A stretch of 64,000 bases of DNA from the NCBI GenBank assembly GCA_041675285.1, contig JBAYTZ010000003.1, positions 124,001-188,000 of the forward strand. Reading direction: 5' to 3'. The position numbers and the translations under genes were made by a program. The notes beneath the pieces are model-generated. The model had not been told where the DNA came from. It did no database searches and worked only from the letters and a program-made list of their open reading frames with translations. The DNA comes from Candidatus Delongbacteria bacterium. GTDB lineage: Bacteria > CAIWAD01. Below are positions 1-8,485 of this stretch, in pieces. How positions within the stretch are numbered: the stretch's first letter is position 1; every line of letters starts with the position of its first letter.

Positions 1-2
1 TC

Positions 3-1325
3 GGCGCGGCCCGCAGCGGGCTGGCGGCGGCGCGCCTGGGCGTGGCCCGCGGCTATCGGGTCAGCCTGCGCGACGACCACCTGGCGCCGCAGGAACTGGC
101 GGAGCGGCTGGACGGGTTGCCCGTGGAGATCGTGCGCGAATCCGGCCTGCCCGTCGGCGTGGACCTGCTGGTGCCCAGCCCGGTGATTCCGCCCCGCCAT
201 CCGCTGGTGGCCCGGGCCCTGGAGCTGGGGATCCCGGTCCACAGCGAGCCCGATTTCGCCCGGGCCTGGTTCCGCGGTTCCGTGCTGGCCGTGAGCGGCT
301 CCAACGGCAAGACCACCACGACGCTGCTTGCCGAGGCCGTGCTGCGGGCCTGCGGACTCTCCGCCACGGCCTGCGGCAACGTGGGCCATCCCTTCAGCCT
401 GGTGGCGCTGCGGGCGGATCAGCCCGCCTGGGCCGTGCTGGAGATCTCCAGCTACCAGCTGGAACTCAGCCGCTGCCTGCGGGCCCGTTGCGGCCTGCTG
501 CTCAACATCAGCGAGGATCACCTGGCCCGCCACGGCGACATGGAGGGCTACCTGGAGGCCAAGTGGCGGCTCACGGCGCAGCTCACGCCGGACGGCTGCC
601 TGGTTTACAACGGGGGCGATCCCCTGCTGGCGCCGCGGGCCCGCGGCCTGGGCTGCCGGGTGCGCGCCTTCCGCGCAGGGCCGGGTCCGGCGGAGGCCCG
701 GGTGGACGGGGCCGGGCTCTGGCTGGCGGAGCAGGCCGGCGGACCCTTCATCCGGGCCGGCGAGCCGCGACTGATCGGCGCGCACAACCTGGAGAACCTG
801 GCGGCCGTGCTGCTGGCGGCCCGGGACCTGGAGCTGGACCTGACCGCCGTGCGGCGTGCCATGTTGGACTTCGCCCCGGTGGAGCACCGCATCGAGACGG
901 TGGCCGAGCGCGCCGGCGTGCGCTGGATCAACGACAGCAAGGCCACCAACGTGGACTCCACGGCCAAGGCTCTGGCGGGCTTCCCTCCCGGCGGCGTGAT
1001 CCTGCTGGCTGGCGGCGAGGCCAAGACCGACGACTACCGCGCGGTGGAGGAGCTGGTGCTGCGCCACGTGCGCGAGCTGGTGGTTTACGGGCGCGACGGC
1101 GCTCTCATCGGCGACTGGTTCCAGGGCAAACTGCCCGTCCATCGCGTCGCAGGCCTGGAGGGCGCCGTGGCGCTGGCTGCCGGGCTGGCCCACCCGGGGG
1201 ACGTGGTGCTGCTCAGTCCCATGTGCGCCTCCTTCGACCAGTTCGCCAACTTCGAGGAGCGCGGCCTGCGCTTCCGGGACTGGGTGCGCGCGCTGCCCGA
1301 GGGCGGCCCCGTCCAGCGTCCCTGA
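3..1325 (+). CDS. murD: UDP-N-acetylmuramoylalanine--D-glutamate ligase MurD (5' end cut by window)
   Basis: Cytoplasmic Mur ligase that adds D-glutamate to UDP-MurNAc-L-Ala in peptidoglycan synthesis. The frame is open from base 3 and encodes the N-terminal GAARSGLAAARLG segment typical of MurD, so the gene begins before the window and the GTG at 42 is not its start. Visible motifs are the ATP loop SGSNGKTTTT, EISSYQLE, NDSKATNVDS and the C-terminal SPMCASFDQFANFEERG signature. It ends about 45 bp before the higBA promoter, and no other dcw genes follow it. Identity is secure. Confidence 0.95.
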   Translation, partial: GAARSGLAAARLGVARGYRVSLRDDHLAPQELAERLDGLPVEIVRESGLPVGVDLLVPSPVIPPRHPLVARALELGIPVHSEPDFARAWFRGSVLAVSGSNGKTTTTLLAEAVLRACGLSATACGNVGHPFSLVALRADQPAWAVLEISSYQLELSRCLRARCGLLLNISEDHLARHGDMEGYLEAKWRLTAQLTPDGCLVYNGGDPLLAPRARGLGCRVRAFRAGPGPAEARVDGAGLWLAEQAGGPFIRAGEPRLIGAHNLENLAAVLLAARDLELDLTAVRRAMLDFAPVEHRIETVAERAGVRWINDSKATNVDSTAKALAGFPPGGVILLAGGEAKTDDYRAVEELVLRHVRELVVYGRDGALIGDWFQGKLPVHRVAGLEGAVALAAGLAHPGDVVLLSPMCASFDQFANFEERGLRFRDWVRALPEGGPVQRP

Positions 1326-1347
1326 CGGCCTCCCGCCCGGACCGAAC

Positions 1348-1390
1348 TTGACTCCCCCCGCGCCATTGCGTAGCATGGAGTCCATGCTAC
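1348..1390 (+). promoter_or_regulatory. higBA promoter with overlapping palindromic operator
   Basis: TTGACT (1348-1353) and TAGCAT (1371-1376) are separated by exactly 17 bp. A perfect 10-bp inverted repeat with a one-base centre, GTAGCATGGA / TCCATGCTAC (1370-1379 and 1381-1390), covers the -10 box. This is the arrangement expected for autorepression by the HigA antitoxin, whose gene lies downstream. The toxin ATG is only 10 bp past the palindrome and has no clear Shine-Dalgarno, so toxin translation may be weak. Binding by HigA is inferred. Confidence 0.75.
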
Positions 1391-1399
1391 TCTGGCGCC

Positions 1400-1696
1400 A
1401 TGATTCTCACGTTTCATGACCAGGGCACCGAGGATGTCTTCTACGGGCGGGACAGCGTCCTCGCGCGGCGGGCCTGCCCACGTCAGCTGGTGGCGGCTGC
1501 CCGCAGGCGGCTGGAGCAGATTGACTCCGTCCGCTTCATCGAGGAATTGCGCATTCCGCCCGGCAATCGCCTTGAGCCGTTGGCGGGGAATCGCAGCGGC
1601 CAGCACAGCATCCGCATCAACCGGCGCTTCCGCATCTGTTTCACGTGGGGATCGTCCGGCCCGCTGGATGTGGAGATCGTCGACTACCACCGGTAG
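1400..1696 (+). CDS. higB: HigB-type toxin (RelE/ParE superfamily)
   Basis: A 98-residue protein with the HigB 'proteic killer' pattern: LRIPPGNRLEPLAGNRSGQ, SIRINRRFRICF and a C-terminal VEIVDYHR. Known family members are ribosome-dependent mRNA interferases. The toxin gene precedes the antitoxin, as is normal for HigBA, and ends 11 bp before higA. The basic core and typical length suggest an intact toxin. Expression is probably driven by the promoter at 1348-1376 and repressed by HigA binding to the palindrome there. Confidence 0.92.
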   Translation: MILTFHDQGTEDVFYGRDSVLARRACPRQLVAAARRRLEQIDSVRFIEELRIPPGNRLEPLAGNRSGQHSIRINRRFRICFTWGSSGPLDVEIVDYHR

Positions 1697-1707
1697 GAGA
1701 AGGGATC

Positions 1708-2025
1708 ATGATTCGCATACCGACCCATCGGCCCCCGACCCATCCCGGCGAGATGCTGCTGCTGGAGTTCCTGCAACCGATGGGACTTTCGCAGAAGCGG
1801 CTGGCTGAGGGCATCCAGGTCCCTTATCAGCGCGTCAACGAGTTGATCCGCGGCAAACGGGGGCTAACTCCCAGCACGGCCCTGCGTTTGTCGAAGTTCT
1901 TCGGAAACACGCCCGACTTCTGGCTCAACCTGCAACTGCGGTGGGACCTGTTCCATGCCCTGCGGGCGGAGCAGGAGCAACTGCGGCAGATTCGGCGCTT
2001 TCGCTTCACCTCAAGCGCGGCCTGA
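1708..2025 (+). CDS. higA: HigA-type antitoxin (XRE helix-turn-helix)
   Basis: The ATG at 1708 is preceded by a strong AGGAGAAGG ribosome site, so it is preferred over the longer open frame that starts at 1645 inside higB. The product is 105 residues. It has the HigA opening HPGEMLLLEFL, an HTH of about residues 25-60 (LSQKRLAEGIQVPYQRVNEL, then GKRGLTPSTALRLSKFF) and the typical end TPDFWLNLQLRWDL. It should neutralise HigB and repress the operon. The murI start follows three bases after its stop, so murI may be co-transcribed. Confidence 0.93.
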   Translation: MIRIPTHRPPTHPGEMLLLEFLQPMGLSQKRLAEGIQVPYQRVNELIRGKRGLTPSTALRLSKFFGNTPDFWLNLQLRWDLFHALRAEQEQLRQIRRFRFTSSAA

Positions 2026-2028
2026 CCC

Positions 2029-2886
2029 ATGCCTTCCACCAAACCCATCGGCATCTTCGATTCCGGCGTGGGCGGCCTGACCGTCGTGGCCCGCGTGCTG
2101 GAACTGCTACCCCGCGAGGACATCATTTATTTCGGCGACACGGCCCGCGTGCCCTACGGCATCCGCAGCCCGCGGGTGATCCGCGAATTCAGTCGCGAGA
2201 TCGCCGCCTGGCTGGTGGCCCGCGGCGTGAAGGCGCTGGTGGTGGCCTGCAACACGGCCAGCGCCGTGGCCCTGCCCGCGCTGCGCGAACTGGTGGACAT
2301 CCCGGTGATCGGCGTGGTGGAGGCCGGCGCCCGGCAGGCCATGGAAGCCACCCGCACGGGCGAGGTGGCCGTGATCGGCACCGCCTCCACGGTCAACAGC
2401 CGCGCCTATCCCGACGCCGTGTCCCGGCTGGACGCCCAGGTGCGCACCCTCTCCCGGGCCTGCCCGCTCTTCGTGCCCATGGTGGAGGACGGCATCGTGG
2501 AGGGTCCGGTGGCCGAGGCCGTCATCCGGCACTATCTGGCCGACATTCGCCAGTCGCGCATCGACACGCTGGTGCTGGGCTGCACGCACTATCCCCTGCT
2601 GCAGGGCGAGATGCGCCGCGCCCTGGGTCCCGAGCTGCGCATCGTGGACGCCGCCGAGGGCACGGCCGTGGAGTTGTCGGAAATCCTCACCCGGCTGGAT
2701 CTGGCCACGCCCAACTTGGAGACGGGCCGCCGGCGCTACGTCTTCAGCGACCGCACCGACGCCTTCCAGGCCCTGGCCCGCCGCATCCTGCCCGGCTTCA
2801 TGGGGGACATGGAGACCGTGGACGTGGAAGGGGGCGAGTTCCGCGACGCGCTGCGCCTGCTGGAGTCTCAAGCAGGCCAGGCGTAG
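2029..2886 (+). CDS. murI: Glutamate racemase MurI
   Basis: Converts L- to D-glutamate for peptidoglycan, using two cysteines as acid/base catalysts. The 285-residue protein shows IGIFDSGVGGLTV (Asp11), YFGDTARVPYG, VVACNTASA (Cys74) and VLGCTHYPLL (Cys185), all the expected active-site elements. It starts directly after higA, an unusual coupling of a toxin-antitoxin pair to an essential wall gene. A G/C-rich hairpin repeat, not a clear terminator, follows. Confidence 0.96.
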   Translation: MPSTKPIGIFDSGVGGLTVVARVLELLPREDIIYFGDTARVPYGIRSPRVIREFSREIAAWLVARGVKALVVACNTASAVALPALRELVDIPVIGVVEAGARQAMEATRTGEVAVIGTASTVNSRAYPDAVSRLDAQVRTLSRACPLFVPMVEDGIVEGPVAEAVIRHYLADIRQSRIDTLVLGCTHYPLLQGEMRRALGPELRIVDAAEGTAVELSEILTRLDLATPNLETGRRRYVFSDRTDAFQALARRILPGFMGDMETVDVEGGEFRDALRLLESQAGQA

Positions 2887-2888
2887 CC

Positions 2889-2945
2889 AATTCCCTTCCC
2901 CCGCCCCCGGCGGGAGAAGGCGCCGCGCAGCGGCGGGGGATGGGG
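2889..2945. repeat. GC-rich intergenic hairpin repeat (degenerate copy)
   Basis: Contains CCTTCCCCCGC opposed to GGCGGGAGAAGG and then GGGGGATGGGGGC. The same CCTTCCCCC...GGGGGAAGG and CCCCCATCC building blocks recur at 9046-9087 and 23480-23594. This looks like a degenerate member of one dispersed intergenic hairpin family. It sits between murI and the phosphatase gene and lacks a T-tract. Confidence 0.5.
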
Positions 2946-3001
2946 GCACTCGCTGCTTTCAAGCATGCCAGCGAGGCGGGGATTGACCATCAGGAGCTCT
3001 C

Positions 3002-3475
3002 ATGACGGATGCCCAGCGCCTCAACTTCTCCTTCGTGCTGCCCGGCCGGCTGGCCGGACTGGCCTGGCCCTTTCCCCGGCGGGAGGCCCTGGACAGCGGC
3101 GCCTTCCTGCGCTCCCAGGGCATCGGCCTGCTGGTCAACCTGAGCGGGGAGGCCTACGACCCGCAGCAGCGCGCCAGCCTGGCTGGCATCGAGCTGCTGG
3201 ACTTGCCCGTGGACGACTTTTGCCCGCCGGAGCCGGCGCAGGCTGATCACTTGTGGGCGCGGCTGGGCGCGCTGGCGCCCGGCCGAGCTCTGGCCCTGCA
3301 CTGCGCGGCGGGGATGGGCAGGACGGGCACGCTGCTGGCCTGCCTGCTGGGTCGCGAACTGGGGCTGGACGGCCCCTCCGCCGTGGCCCGGGTGCGTCAG
3401 CTGCGGCCGGGCAGCGTGGAAACTGTCGCCCAGGAGGAGCTGGTGGAGCGCTGGCTCCAGCGCGGTACGGAATAA
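3002..3475 (+). CDS. Dual-specificity/tyrosine phosphatase-like protein
   Basis: 157 residues carrying the cysteine phosphatase signature HCAAGMGRTG (nucleophile Cys101, Arg107), with a candidate general acid in the preceding segment LPVDDFCPPEP. An AGGAG ribosome site lies 6 bp before the ATG. Family members dephosphorylate phosphotyrosine/serine or sometimes phospholipids or nucleotides, and the sequence does not reveal the substrate. No kinase is adjacent. It stands alone between murI and the flagellin gene. Confidence 0.82.
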   Translation: MTDAQRLNFSFVLPGRLAGLAWPFPRREALDSGAFLRSQGIGLLVNLSGEAYDPQQRASLAGIELLDLPVDDFCPPEPAQADHLWARLGALAPGRALALHCAAGMGRTGTLLACLLGRELGLDGPSAVARVRQLRPGSVETVAQEELVERWLQRGTE

Positions 3476-3803
3476 CCCGACACCAACCCCTCGCCCCGAC
3501 ATTTTTCTGCCTCGTCCACGATCCTCTTCCAACGTGGACATTTCTGGCGGAGGCTCTCCGCCCGCTGCCACAGCGGCCTGCAACCCCGTCTACCTCCCTG
3601 GACCCGCTCTCGCGCTCGCTGGAGGCCCTGCCGGGCTCTCAAGCTTTTTTTGATTCTCCCGACAACACAACTGTCCAGCGACGCAGGGGGACGATGAGAC
3701 CTCAGGCGCAACGGACGCCACGTGTATCCAGGAACGACAGACGGCAAAAGAGTGATCGCGGACTTTGTTCGTTAGCAGGTCGCAATCCAAGGGGGATTGA
3801 CTG
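3476..3803. other. Intergenic region, flagellin leader
   Basis: No supportable gene in 328 bp. It holds a possible terminator at 3622-3651 and, next to the flagellin ATG, a strong AAGGGGG ribosome site. I looked for a sigma-28 type flagellar promoter (TAAA, about 15 bp, GCCGATAA) and saw none. Confidence 0.6.
3622..3651 (+). terminator. Possible rho-independent terminator
   Basis: GAG(G)CCC at 3622-3628 can pair with GGGCTC at 3633-3638 around a TGCC loop, followed by AAGC and a run of seven T. The stem is short and has one bulge. It may end transcription from the phosphatase gene. Confidence 0.4.
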
Positions 3804-4661
3804 ATGAGTCTGAGAATCAACCAAAACTCGTTGTCCATTGGCGTCCATCGCCAGTTGGGCATCACGCAGAACGCCCTTGATCAGGCGGTCACCCGGCTCT
3901 CATCCGGCCTGCGCGTCAACTATGCGTGGGACGATCCGGCGGGACTGGCTGTGTCGGAGCGGATGCGGGCACAGATCTCCAGCATGACGGAGGCGGAGCG
4001 CAATGCGAACTACGCCATCAACATGCTGGCCACCGCCGAAGGAGCCCTGGCGACCATCGACGAGAAGCTGATCCGCATGCGGTCCCTGGCCGTGGAAGCC
4101 TCGAACGGCACCATGAGCAGCCTGGACCGGAGCTACCTGGACACGGAGTTCCAGCAGCTCAAGAGCGAGATCACGCGCATCGCCGCGGTCACCAACTACA
4201 ACGGCCTTCACCTGATCGACGGCACCTATTCCGAGGGAGCCTCGGGAACGGGCGCCCAGGGCATCAAGCTGCACATCGGCACCTACAACGTGTCCGGTGA
4301 GGACTATTACTACCTGCATCTGGCCGACATGACCGCCTCCGGTCTGGGCCTCATGCCGGTGAATCTGTTGAACACGGCTGCCGCCCAAAGCGCCATCGAC
4401 ACCATGGACACGGTCATCGACACCAAGGACACCGAACGCACACGCATCGGCTCCTATGTCTCCCGCTTGCAGGCCACGGTGCAAAACCTGCAGGTCTCCA
4501 AGGAGAACGCCACGGCATCGGAGAGCATGATCCGGGATGCGGACATGGCGGAGGAAATGTCGGCCTTCACCCGGGCCCAGATCCTCATGCAGTCCGGCAT
4601 CTCCATGCAGGCGCAAGCCAACCAGATGCCCTCCATGGTGGCCCAGCTGCTGCAAGGCTGA
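3804..4661 (+). CDS. Flagellin (short, about 285 residues)
   Basis: Filament subunit exported by the flagellar type III apparatus. The N-terminal D0/D1 helix is clear: MSLRINQNSLSIGVHRQLG, then ALDQAVTRLSSGLRVNYAWDDPAGLA. It includes ANYAINMLATAEGAL. The C-terminal D1/D0 helix contains ENATASESMIRDADMAEEMS and ends with MPSMVAQLLQG. The variable central part is minimal, giving a flagellin near the lower size limit. No other flagellar gene is in the window, so the rest of the apparatus must be encoded elsewhere. A strong terminator follows. Confidence 0.93.
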   Translation: MSLRINQNSLSIGVHRQLGITQNALDQAVTRLSSGLRVNYAWDDPAGLAVSERMRAQISSMTEAERNANYAINMLATAEGALATIDEKLIRMRSLAVEASNGTMSSLDRSYLDTEFQQLKSEITRIAAVTNYNGLHLIDGTYSEGASGTGAQGIKLHIGTYNVSGEDYYYLHLADMTASGLGLMPVNLLNTAAAQSAIDTMDTVIDTKDTERTRIGSYVSRLQATVQNLQVSKENATASESMIRDADMAEEMSAFTRAQILMQSGISMQAQANQMPSMVAQLLQG

Positions 4662-4687
4662 TCGATCAGTTTCGGCAGAACAAGGAG

Positions 4688-4717
4688 CCGGCGTTCCCTG
4701 GAACGCCGGTTTTCCTT
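4688..4717 (+). terminator. Rho-independent terminator after flagellin
   Basis: Perfect 10-bp stem CCGGCGTTCC / GGAACGCCGG (4688-4697 and 4700-4709), followed by TTTTCCTTTG. It lies 26 bp after the flagellin stop. Confidence 0.88.
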
Positions 4718-4914
4718 TGTCAGACCGGTTGACGCGCCCGCTTCCGAGCGACCCGCTCCCCGCCGCCCCGCCCTGCCGATTCCGCCCGGATTTCCACTTA
4801 TTGGAGCCCGCGGCGGGCCGTTTCCCCGGCACCGCCGCCCGATTCCCGCCCGGGCAGGCCCACACGAGCCGGGCCGCCCGGGAAGCCGCCGCGACTTGAG
4901 CAACGGAAGAATCC

Positions 4915-5865
4915 ATGTGCCCTGATCCCACGACCCCCGACCGCTCCAATGACCCGCGCCCGCGTCCCGGCGGGGAATCCGGCGACCGTTCCGGTGACCG
5001 TTCGCGCACCCGCCGGCGCTCCAGCCGCGGCGGGCGGGGCCGCTCCGGCGCCCCGGGCGCCACGCCCGCACCAGCGCAGGGCGCTCCGGCCGGCACGCCC
5101 GGCGGCCCGCCAGCCGGATCCGCCGGCGGCGGAGGCGGACGCCCGCCCCAGGGCGGCGGCAAGCCCGGCGGTCAGGGAGCTCCGCGCAACCAACAATCCG
5201 GCTCGGGCGGTGGTGGCGGCGACAACCGCAACCGCTCCCAGGGCGGGCGGCGTCCCGGCGAGGGCGGCGAGCGTCCCGCGGGCGAGCGCCCGGGCGGCGG
5301 TCGCGCGCCGGGCCAGGGCGGGCGGGGCGGCCAACCGGCCGAGGGAGGCCGCGGCCAGGCTCCCTCCCAGGCCCAACAGCAAGAGGCGGCCCGCGCCCGG
5401 CGCCGCGAAACGGAGCGCGAAATCGAGGCGGCTCCCAGCCTGCAGGACTGGAGCATCGAGCACCTGGGCTACGTGGCCTGGATGGCTCACGCCCAGATCC
5501 TGCCCACGGCCACGCCCCAGCGCGCCGTGCGCAGCTACATCGTGGACATCCACGCCGGCGAGGACGCGGTGAACCCGCGCCTCTGGCCGGCCATCGCGCC
5601 TTTCCTCAAGCTGGAAGTGGTGGGCCCCACCGCCGAAGCCGGCGCCCGTGCCCTGGGGGAGGCCTTCCGCCAGTTGGCCACGGAGCTGGAGTTGGCGCCT
5701 GCCGCGGACTATCTGCGCGACAACCCGCCCCCCGAGGTCACGGTCTCCAGCCCTGTGCAGGCGGCCCTGGACACGGCCCTGCCCCTGGACCTGGACCATC
5801 CCCAGGAAGACATCGACATCATGAACGAGGGCCGCAAAGGCGCGCCGCTGCGGCGTCCCGAGTAG
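4915..5865 (+). CDS. Protein with long G/P/R-rich disordered N-terminus, unknown function
   Basis: 316 residues; I do not recognise a family. Residues 1 to about 155 are almost entirely Gly, Pro, Arg, Ala, Ser and Gln in RG/GG-rich runs, which predicts disorder and possible RNA binding. Residues about 165-316 look globular, from EIEAAPSLQDWSIEHLGYVA through VRSYIVDIHAG to the acidic tail. A GGAAG ribosome site precedes the ATG. It stands alone, followed by hairpin repeats. RNA binding or condensate formation would be speculation from composition only. Confidence 0.7.
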   Translation: MCPDPTTPDRSNDPRPRPGGESGDRSGDRSRTRRRSSRGGRGRSGAPGATPAPAQGAPAGTPGGPPAGSAGGGGGRPPQGGGKPGGQGAPRNQQSGSGGGGGDNRNRSQGGRRPGEGGERPAGERPGGGRAPGQGGRGGQPAEGGRGQAPSQAQQQEAARARRRETEREIEAAPSLQDWSIEHLGYVAWMAHAQILPTATPQRAVRSYIVDIHAGEDAVNPRLWPAIAPFLKLEVVGPTAEAGARALGEAFRQLATELELAPAADYLRDNPPPEVTVSSPVQAALDTALPLDLDHPQEDIDIMNEGRKGAPLRRPE

Positions 5866-5892
5866 CGGCGGTTCCGCTGGCTGCCGAGGTTT

Positions 5893-6470
5893 ACCACAGA
5901 GTCACAAACGCACAGAGGCCAGATTGGTCTTGGCCTGGCTTGTGCGTGACACATTCGAGGATCTGCTTGGGCACGAAGTCTCGAAGCGGATGCTGGGGTG
6001 GTCGAAGTGGCTCTTAAACACAGAGTCACAGAGTCACAGAGTCACAGGGGCCAGATAGGTCTTGACCTGGGTTGCGCGTGACACATCCCAGGATCTGCTT
6101 GGGCACGAAGACTCAAAGGCTCGAAGACGTGATGGTCACGCGAGGTGAAGCCCGCAGGGCTGAACCAGAAATTGGGTGAAGCGCGCAGCGCGAACCAACT
6201 ACACGGTTGCAGGAAGCCCAAACGCCGGCTAGCGGAAGGCCACCGCGAGGTGGCCTGACTCTAGCCGTTGAGAAAGAGCGCCTCTTTGGCGCCTAACCGG
6301 CCGTTCCACCTTTCTGGCGCAAGCAGAAAGGTGGAAAACAAGGCTCCCGGCATGTTGCCGGGATGACCGGCGAGGTCATGGGATCCCCCGGTCAAGCCGG
6401 GGGATGACGGGCTGGGGGATGACGAACTGGCGCCGGGGCGACGACTGGCGCGCGGGATGACGGGCGCCAC
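5893..6470. repeat. Hairpin-rich dispersed intergenic repeat, copy A
   Basis: Covers most of the gene-free stretch 5866-6771. It begins with two degenerate copies of a ~120-bp unit (from about 5893 and 6018) starting CACAGAGTCACA and containing GATCTGCTTGGGCACGAAG. Hairpins follow: GCCC-gca-GGGC (6150-6160), GCGC-gca-GCGC (6181-6191), GGCCACC-gcga-GGTGGCC (6238-6255), GCGCC-tcttt-GGCGC (6278-6292), an 11-bp stem CCACCTTTCTG / CAGAAAGGTGG (6306-6334), CCCGGC-N5-GCCGGG (6346-6362), and ATGACC and ATCCCCCGG stems to about 6408. Copy B at 8486-9045 has the same order. Bases 6471-6771 hold no gene, only a TTGACA (6532-6537) without a good -10. Confidence 0.8.
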
Positions 6471-6771
6471 GCTTGTCCGTCTTTCACTTCGTGGCGAGAA
6501 GGGGCCGCCCGGTGCTGAACCCATTCACGGCTTGACAGGTGCAGGAGCCGGTTTTTCAACACTTGCTGACGTCTTTACTTGATCTGTCGCGGCGCTGACG
6601 CTTCCCGGCCCGGGTCCATCCAACCCCGACCAGCTTCCCAACAACCAGGTCCTCTGGCAACCAACTCCCTAGTGGAACAACGGCACACCCCTTGCATTGG
6701 CCGTCCTTCCGCCCGGCGAGTGACGACCGGCGCGGACGCGGCTGTTTGATCCTCAACACATGGAGTGCCTC

Positions 6772-8334
6772 ATGTCCCCTCGATCCGCTCTTGTGGTGGC
6801 CCGCCTCTTCCTCTGCGCTCTGCTGCTGGCGGGCGCCGGCGCGGCGCGGGCGCAGGGGGCCTGCGCCGAGTTGCCGCTCCTGGGCTGCGACGCTTACGTC
6901 ACGGGCAGCACCGTGGGCCAGCCCAACCAGCTGGGCGGGCCGGCCGGCGAGGTCCTCTACCGCGTGGAGACCACCGACGAGCGGTTCTATGGTTTCAGCC
7001 TGGCGGCGCAGATGAATCTGGCCCCGGGCCTGACTCTCTACGCAGGCTGCGCGCTGGAGCCCGGCGCCCAGATCGTGGCCACGGGCACGCCCTACTACGA
7101 CACGCTTTCGGAGCTGACGGTCCTGCTGCCCGCCAATTCCACCTTCACGCTGCTGGTGGAGGGCGCGTCGGCCGAGGGCAACTTCGACCTCAGCGTTTGG
7201 TGCCTGACCTGCGATCCGGGACCCTGCGAAGGCGCCACGGAGAGCGAGCCCAACCCGGGTCCCCAGGGCGGCCTGTTTGACGACGTGAGTTGCGACGTGC
7301 CCATCTGCGGCAGCCTGGACGCGGTCGCCGGCCAGCCGGACGAGGACTGGTTCGTGCTGGAGCTGACGGAGGACGCGGCCATCTACGCCAGCCTGCTGCC
7401 CGGTGGCTTCGATCCCCTGCTGGAGCTCTTCAGCGGCCTGGGCGGTGAGCTGCTGCAGTCCAGCGATTTCTCGGGCATCTGCTACAGCGAGGGCGTCGAG
7501 ACGGCCTGCCTGCCAGCGGGCACCTACACGCTGCGCGTGGCCGCCTCGGGCGGACTCCCGCTGGAGGGCGCGGCCTATCAGCTCTTCCTGGGCTGCAGTC
7601 CCTGCACCTGGGTGGATCCGCTCTCCAACTGCCATTCCTTCCAGTTCAGCGGGGAGCCGACCCAGTTCCCCGCCGCGGAGGACGCCTCCAACCAGGGCAG
7701 CTTCCTGTTGGCCGAGCACTTCGGCCACGGCGGCACGATCACGGGCCTGGACGTGGCGGGCATCCAGGCCAACTCCGCCAACCTGGCCTGCACGGATCCC
7801 CAGTTCCGCGTCACCTTCTACGCGGACGGCTGGGAACCCGGCGCGGAGCTGGGCTCCTGGCTGGTGACGGGCACGCCCACCCCGACGGGCGACACCTTCT
7901 TCTTCGGCATCCCGGTGGTCAGCTGGCACCTGCCCCTGCCGGCACCCCATTTCCAGGACAGCGGCTACTTCGCCGTGCAGGGCGCGGGCGACCCGGACTG
8001 CGTGTTCGGTTGGGGGCGCAGCCCGGGCGCGGATGGTTTCCACTGGGTCCAGGGCGAAGTCTGGGAGTGGAGCGAGCAGGACCTCAACTTCTGCCTGCAA
8101 TTGGCCTCCCCGACTTGCGAGGCCCCCGGCGGGCTGGCCGTGCAGATGCAGGGCCTGGACACGCAGCTGAGCTGGAGCGCCGTGCCCGGTGCCAGCCAGT
8201 ACCAGGTCTGGTTCTCCGACAGCGGTTACGGACCCTGGGCGCCGCTGGGCCAAAGCGCCGGCACCTCCTACCTGGACGCCGGAGCCGAGAGTGCGGGCCG
8301 CCGCTTTTACCAGGTGACCAGCCTCTGCGACTGA
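6772..8334 (+). CDS. Secreted multidomain protein (PPC-like and FnIII-like domains)
   Basis: The ATG at 6772 has GGAG six bases upstream, so it is preferred over the in-frame ATG at 6760. The 520-residue product starts with a clear signal peptide (SALVVARLFLCALLLAGAGA, cleavage near ARAQG). A first beta-rich module is followed by a pre-peptidase C-terminal-like module (about residues 160-285: DEDWFVLELTEDAAIYASL, AGTYTLRVAASGG). Then come a jelly-roll-like section and a C-terminal fibronectin III-like domain (LSWSAVPGASQYQVWFS). It is cysteine-rich, as expected for an exported protein. No T9SS sorting tail or catalytic motif is visible. It is flanked on both sides by the same intergenic repeat. 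Confidence 0.75.
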   Translation: MSPRSALVVARLFLCALLLAGAGAARAQGACAELPLLGCDAYVTGSTVGQPNQLGGPAGEVLYRVETTDERFYGFSLAAQMNLAPGLTLYAGCALEPGAQIVATGTPYYDTLSELTVLLPANSTFTLLVEGASAEGNFDLSVWCLTCDPGPCEGATESEPNPGPQGGLFDDVSCDVPICGSLDAVAGQPDEDWFVLELTEDAAIYASLLPGGFDPLLELFSGLGGELLQSSDFSGICYSEGVETACLPAGTYTLRVAASGGLPLEGAAYQLFLGCSPCTWVDPLSNCHSFQFSGEPTQFPAAEDASNQGSFLLAEHFGHGGTITGLDVAGIQANSANLACTDPQFRVTFYADGWEPGAELGSWLVTGTPTPTGDTFFFGIPVVSWHLPLPAPHFQDSGYFAVQGAGDPDCVFGWGRSPGADGFHWVQGEVWEWSEQDLNFCLQLASPTCEAPGGLAVQMQGLDTQLSWSAVPGASQYQVWFSDSGYGPWAPLGQSAGTSYLDAGAESAGRRFYQVTSLCD

Positions 8335-8400
8335 GCGGGCCAAGCGGGCCAGGCGGGCAGGATCGACTCAGAACCATGAGTCGCTGAAACGAAAAATCAA

Positions 8401-8430
8401 CCCGTGCGGGAGCTCTCCCGCACGGGTTTT
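8401..8430 (+). terminator. Rho-independent terminator
   Basis: Perfect 12-bp stem CCCGTGCGGGAG / CTCCCGCACGGG (8401-8412 and 8415-8426), then TTTTCCC. It ends the secreted-protein gene. Confidence 0.9.
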
Positions 8431-8485
8431 CCCATTCACTGATTCCGCCCGTGAACGTCGCGGCCGCCGTCGCCGGCTCCCCACC

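Noticed and set aside
6532..6560. Promoter for the secreted-protein gene (TTGACA, then TTCAAC)
   Set aside because: The -10 match is poor and the distance to the gene is over 200 bp, so I did not list it.
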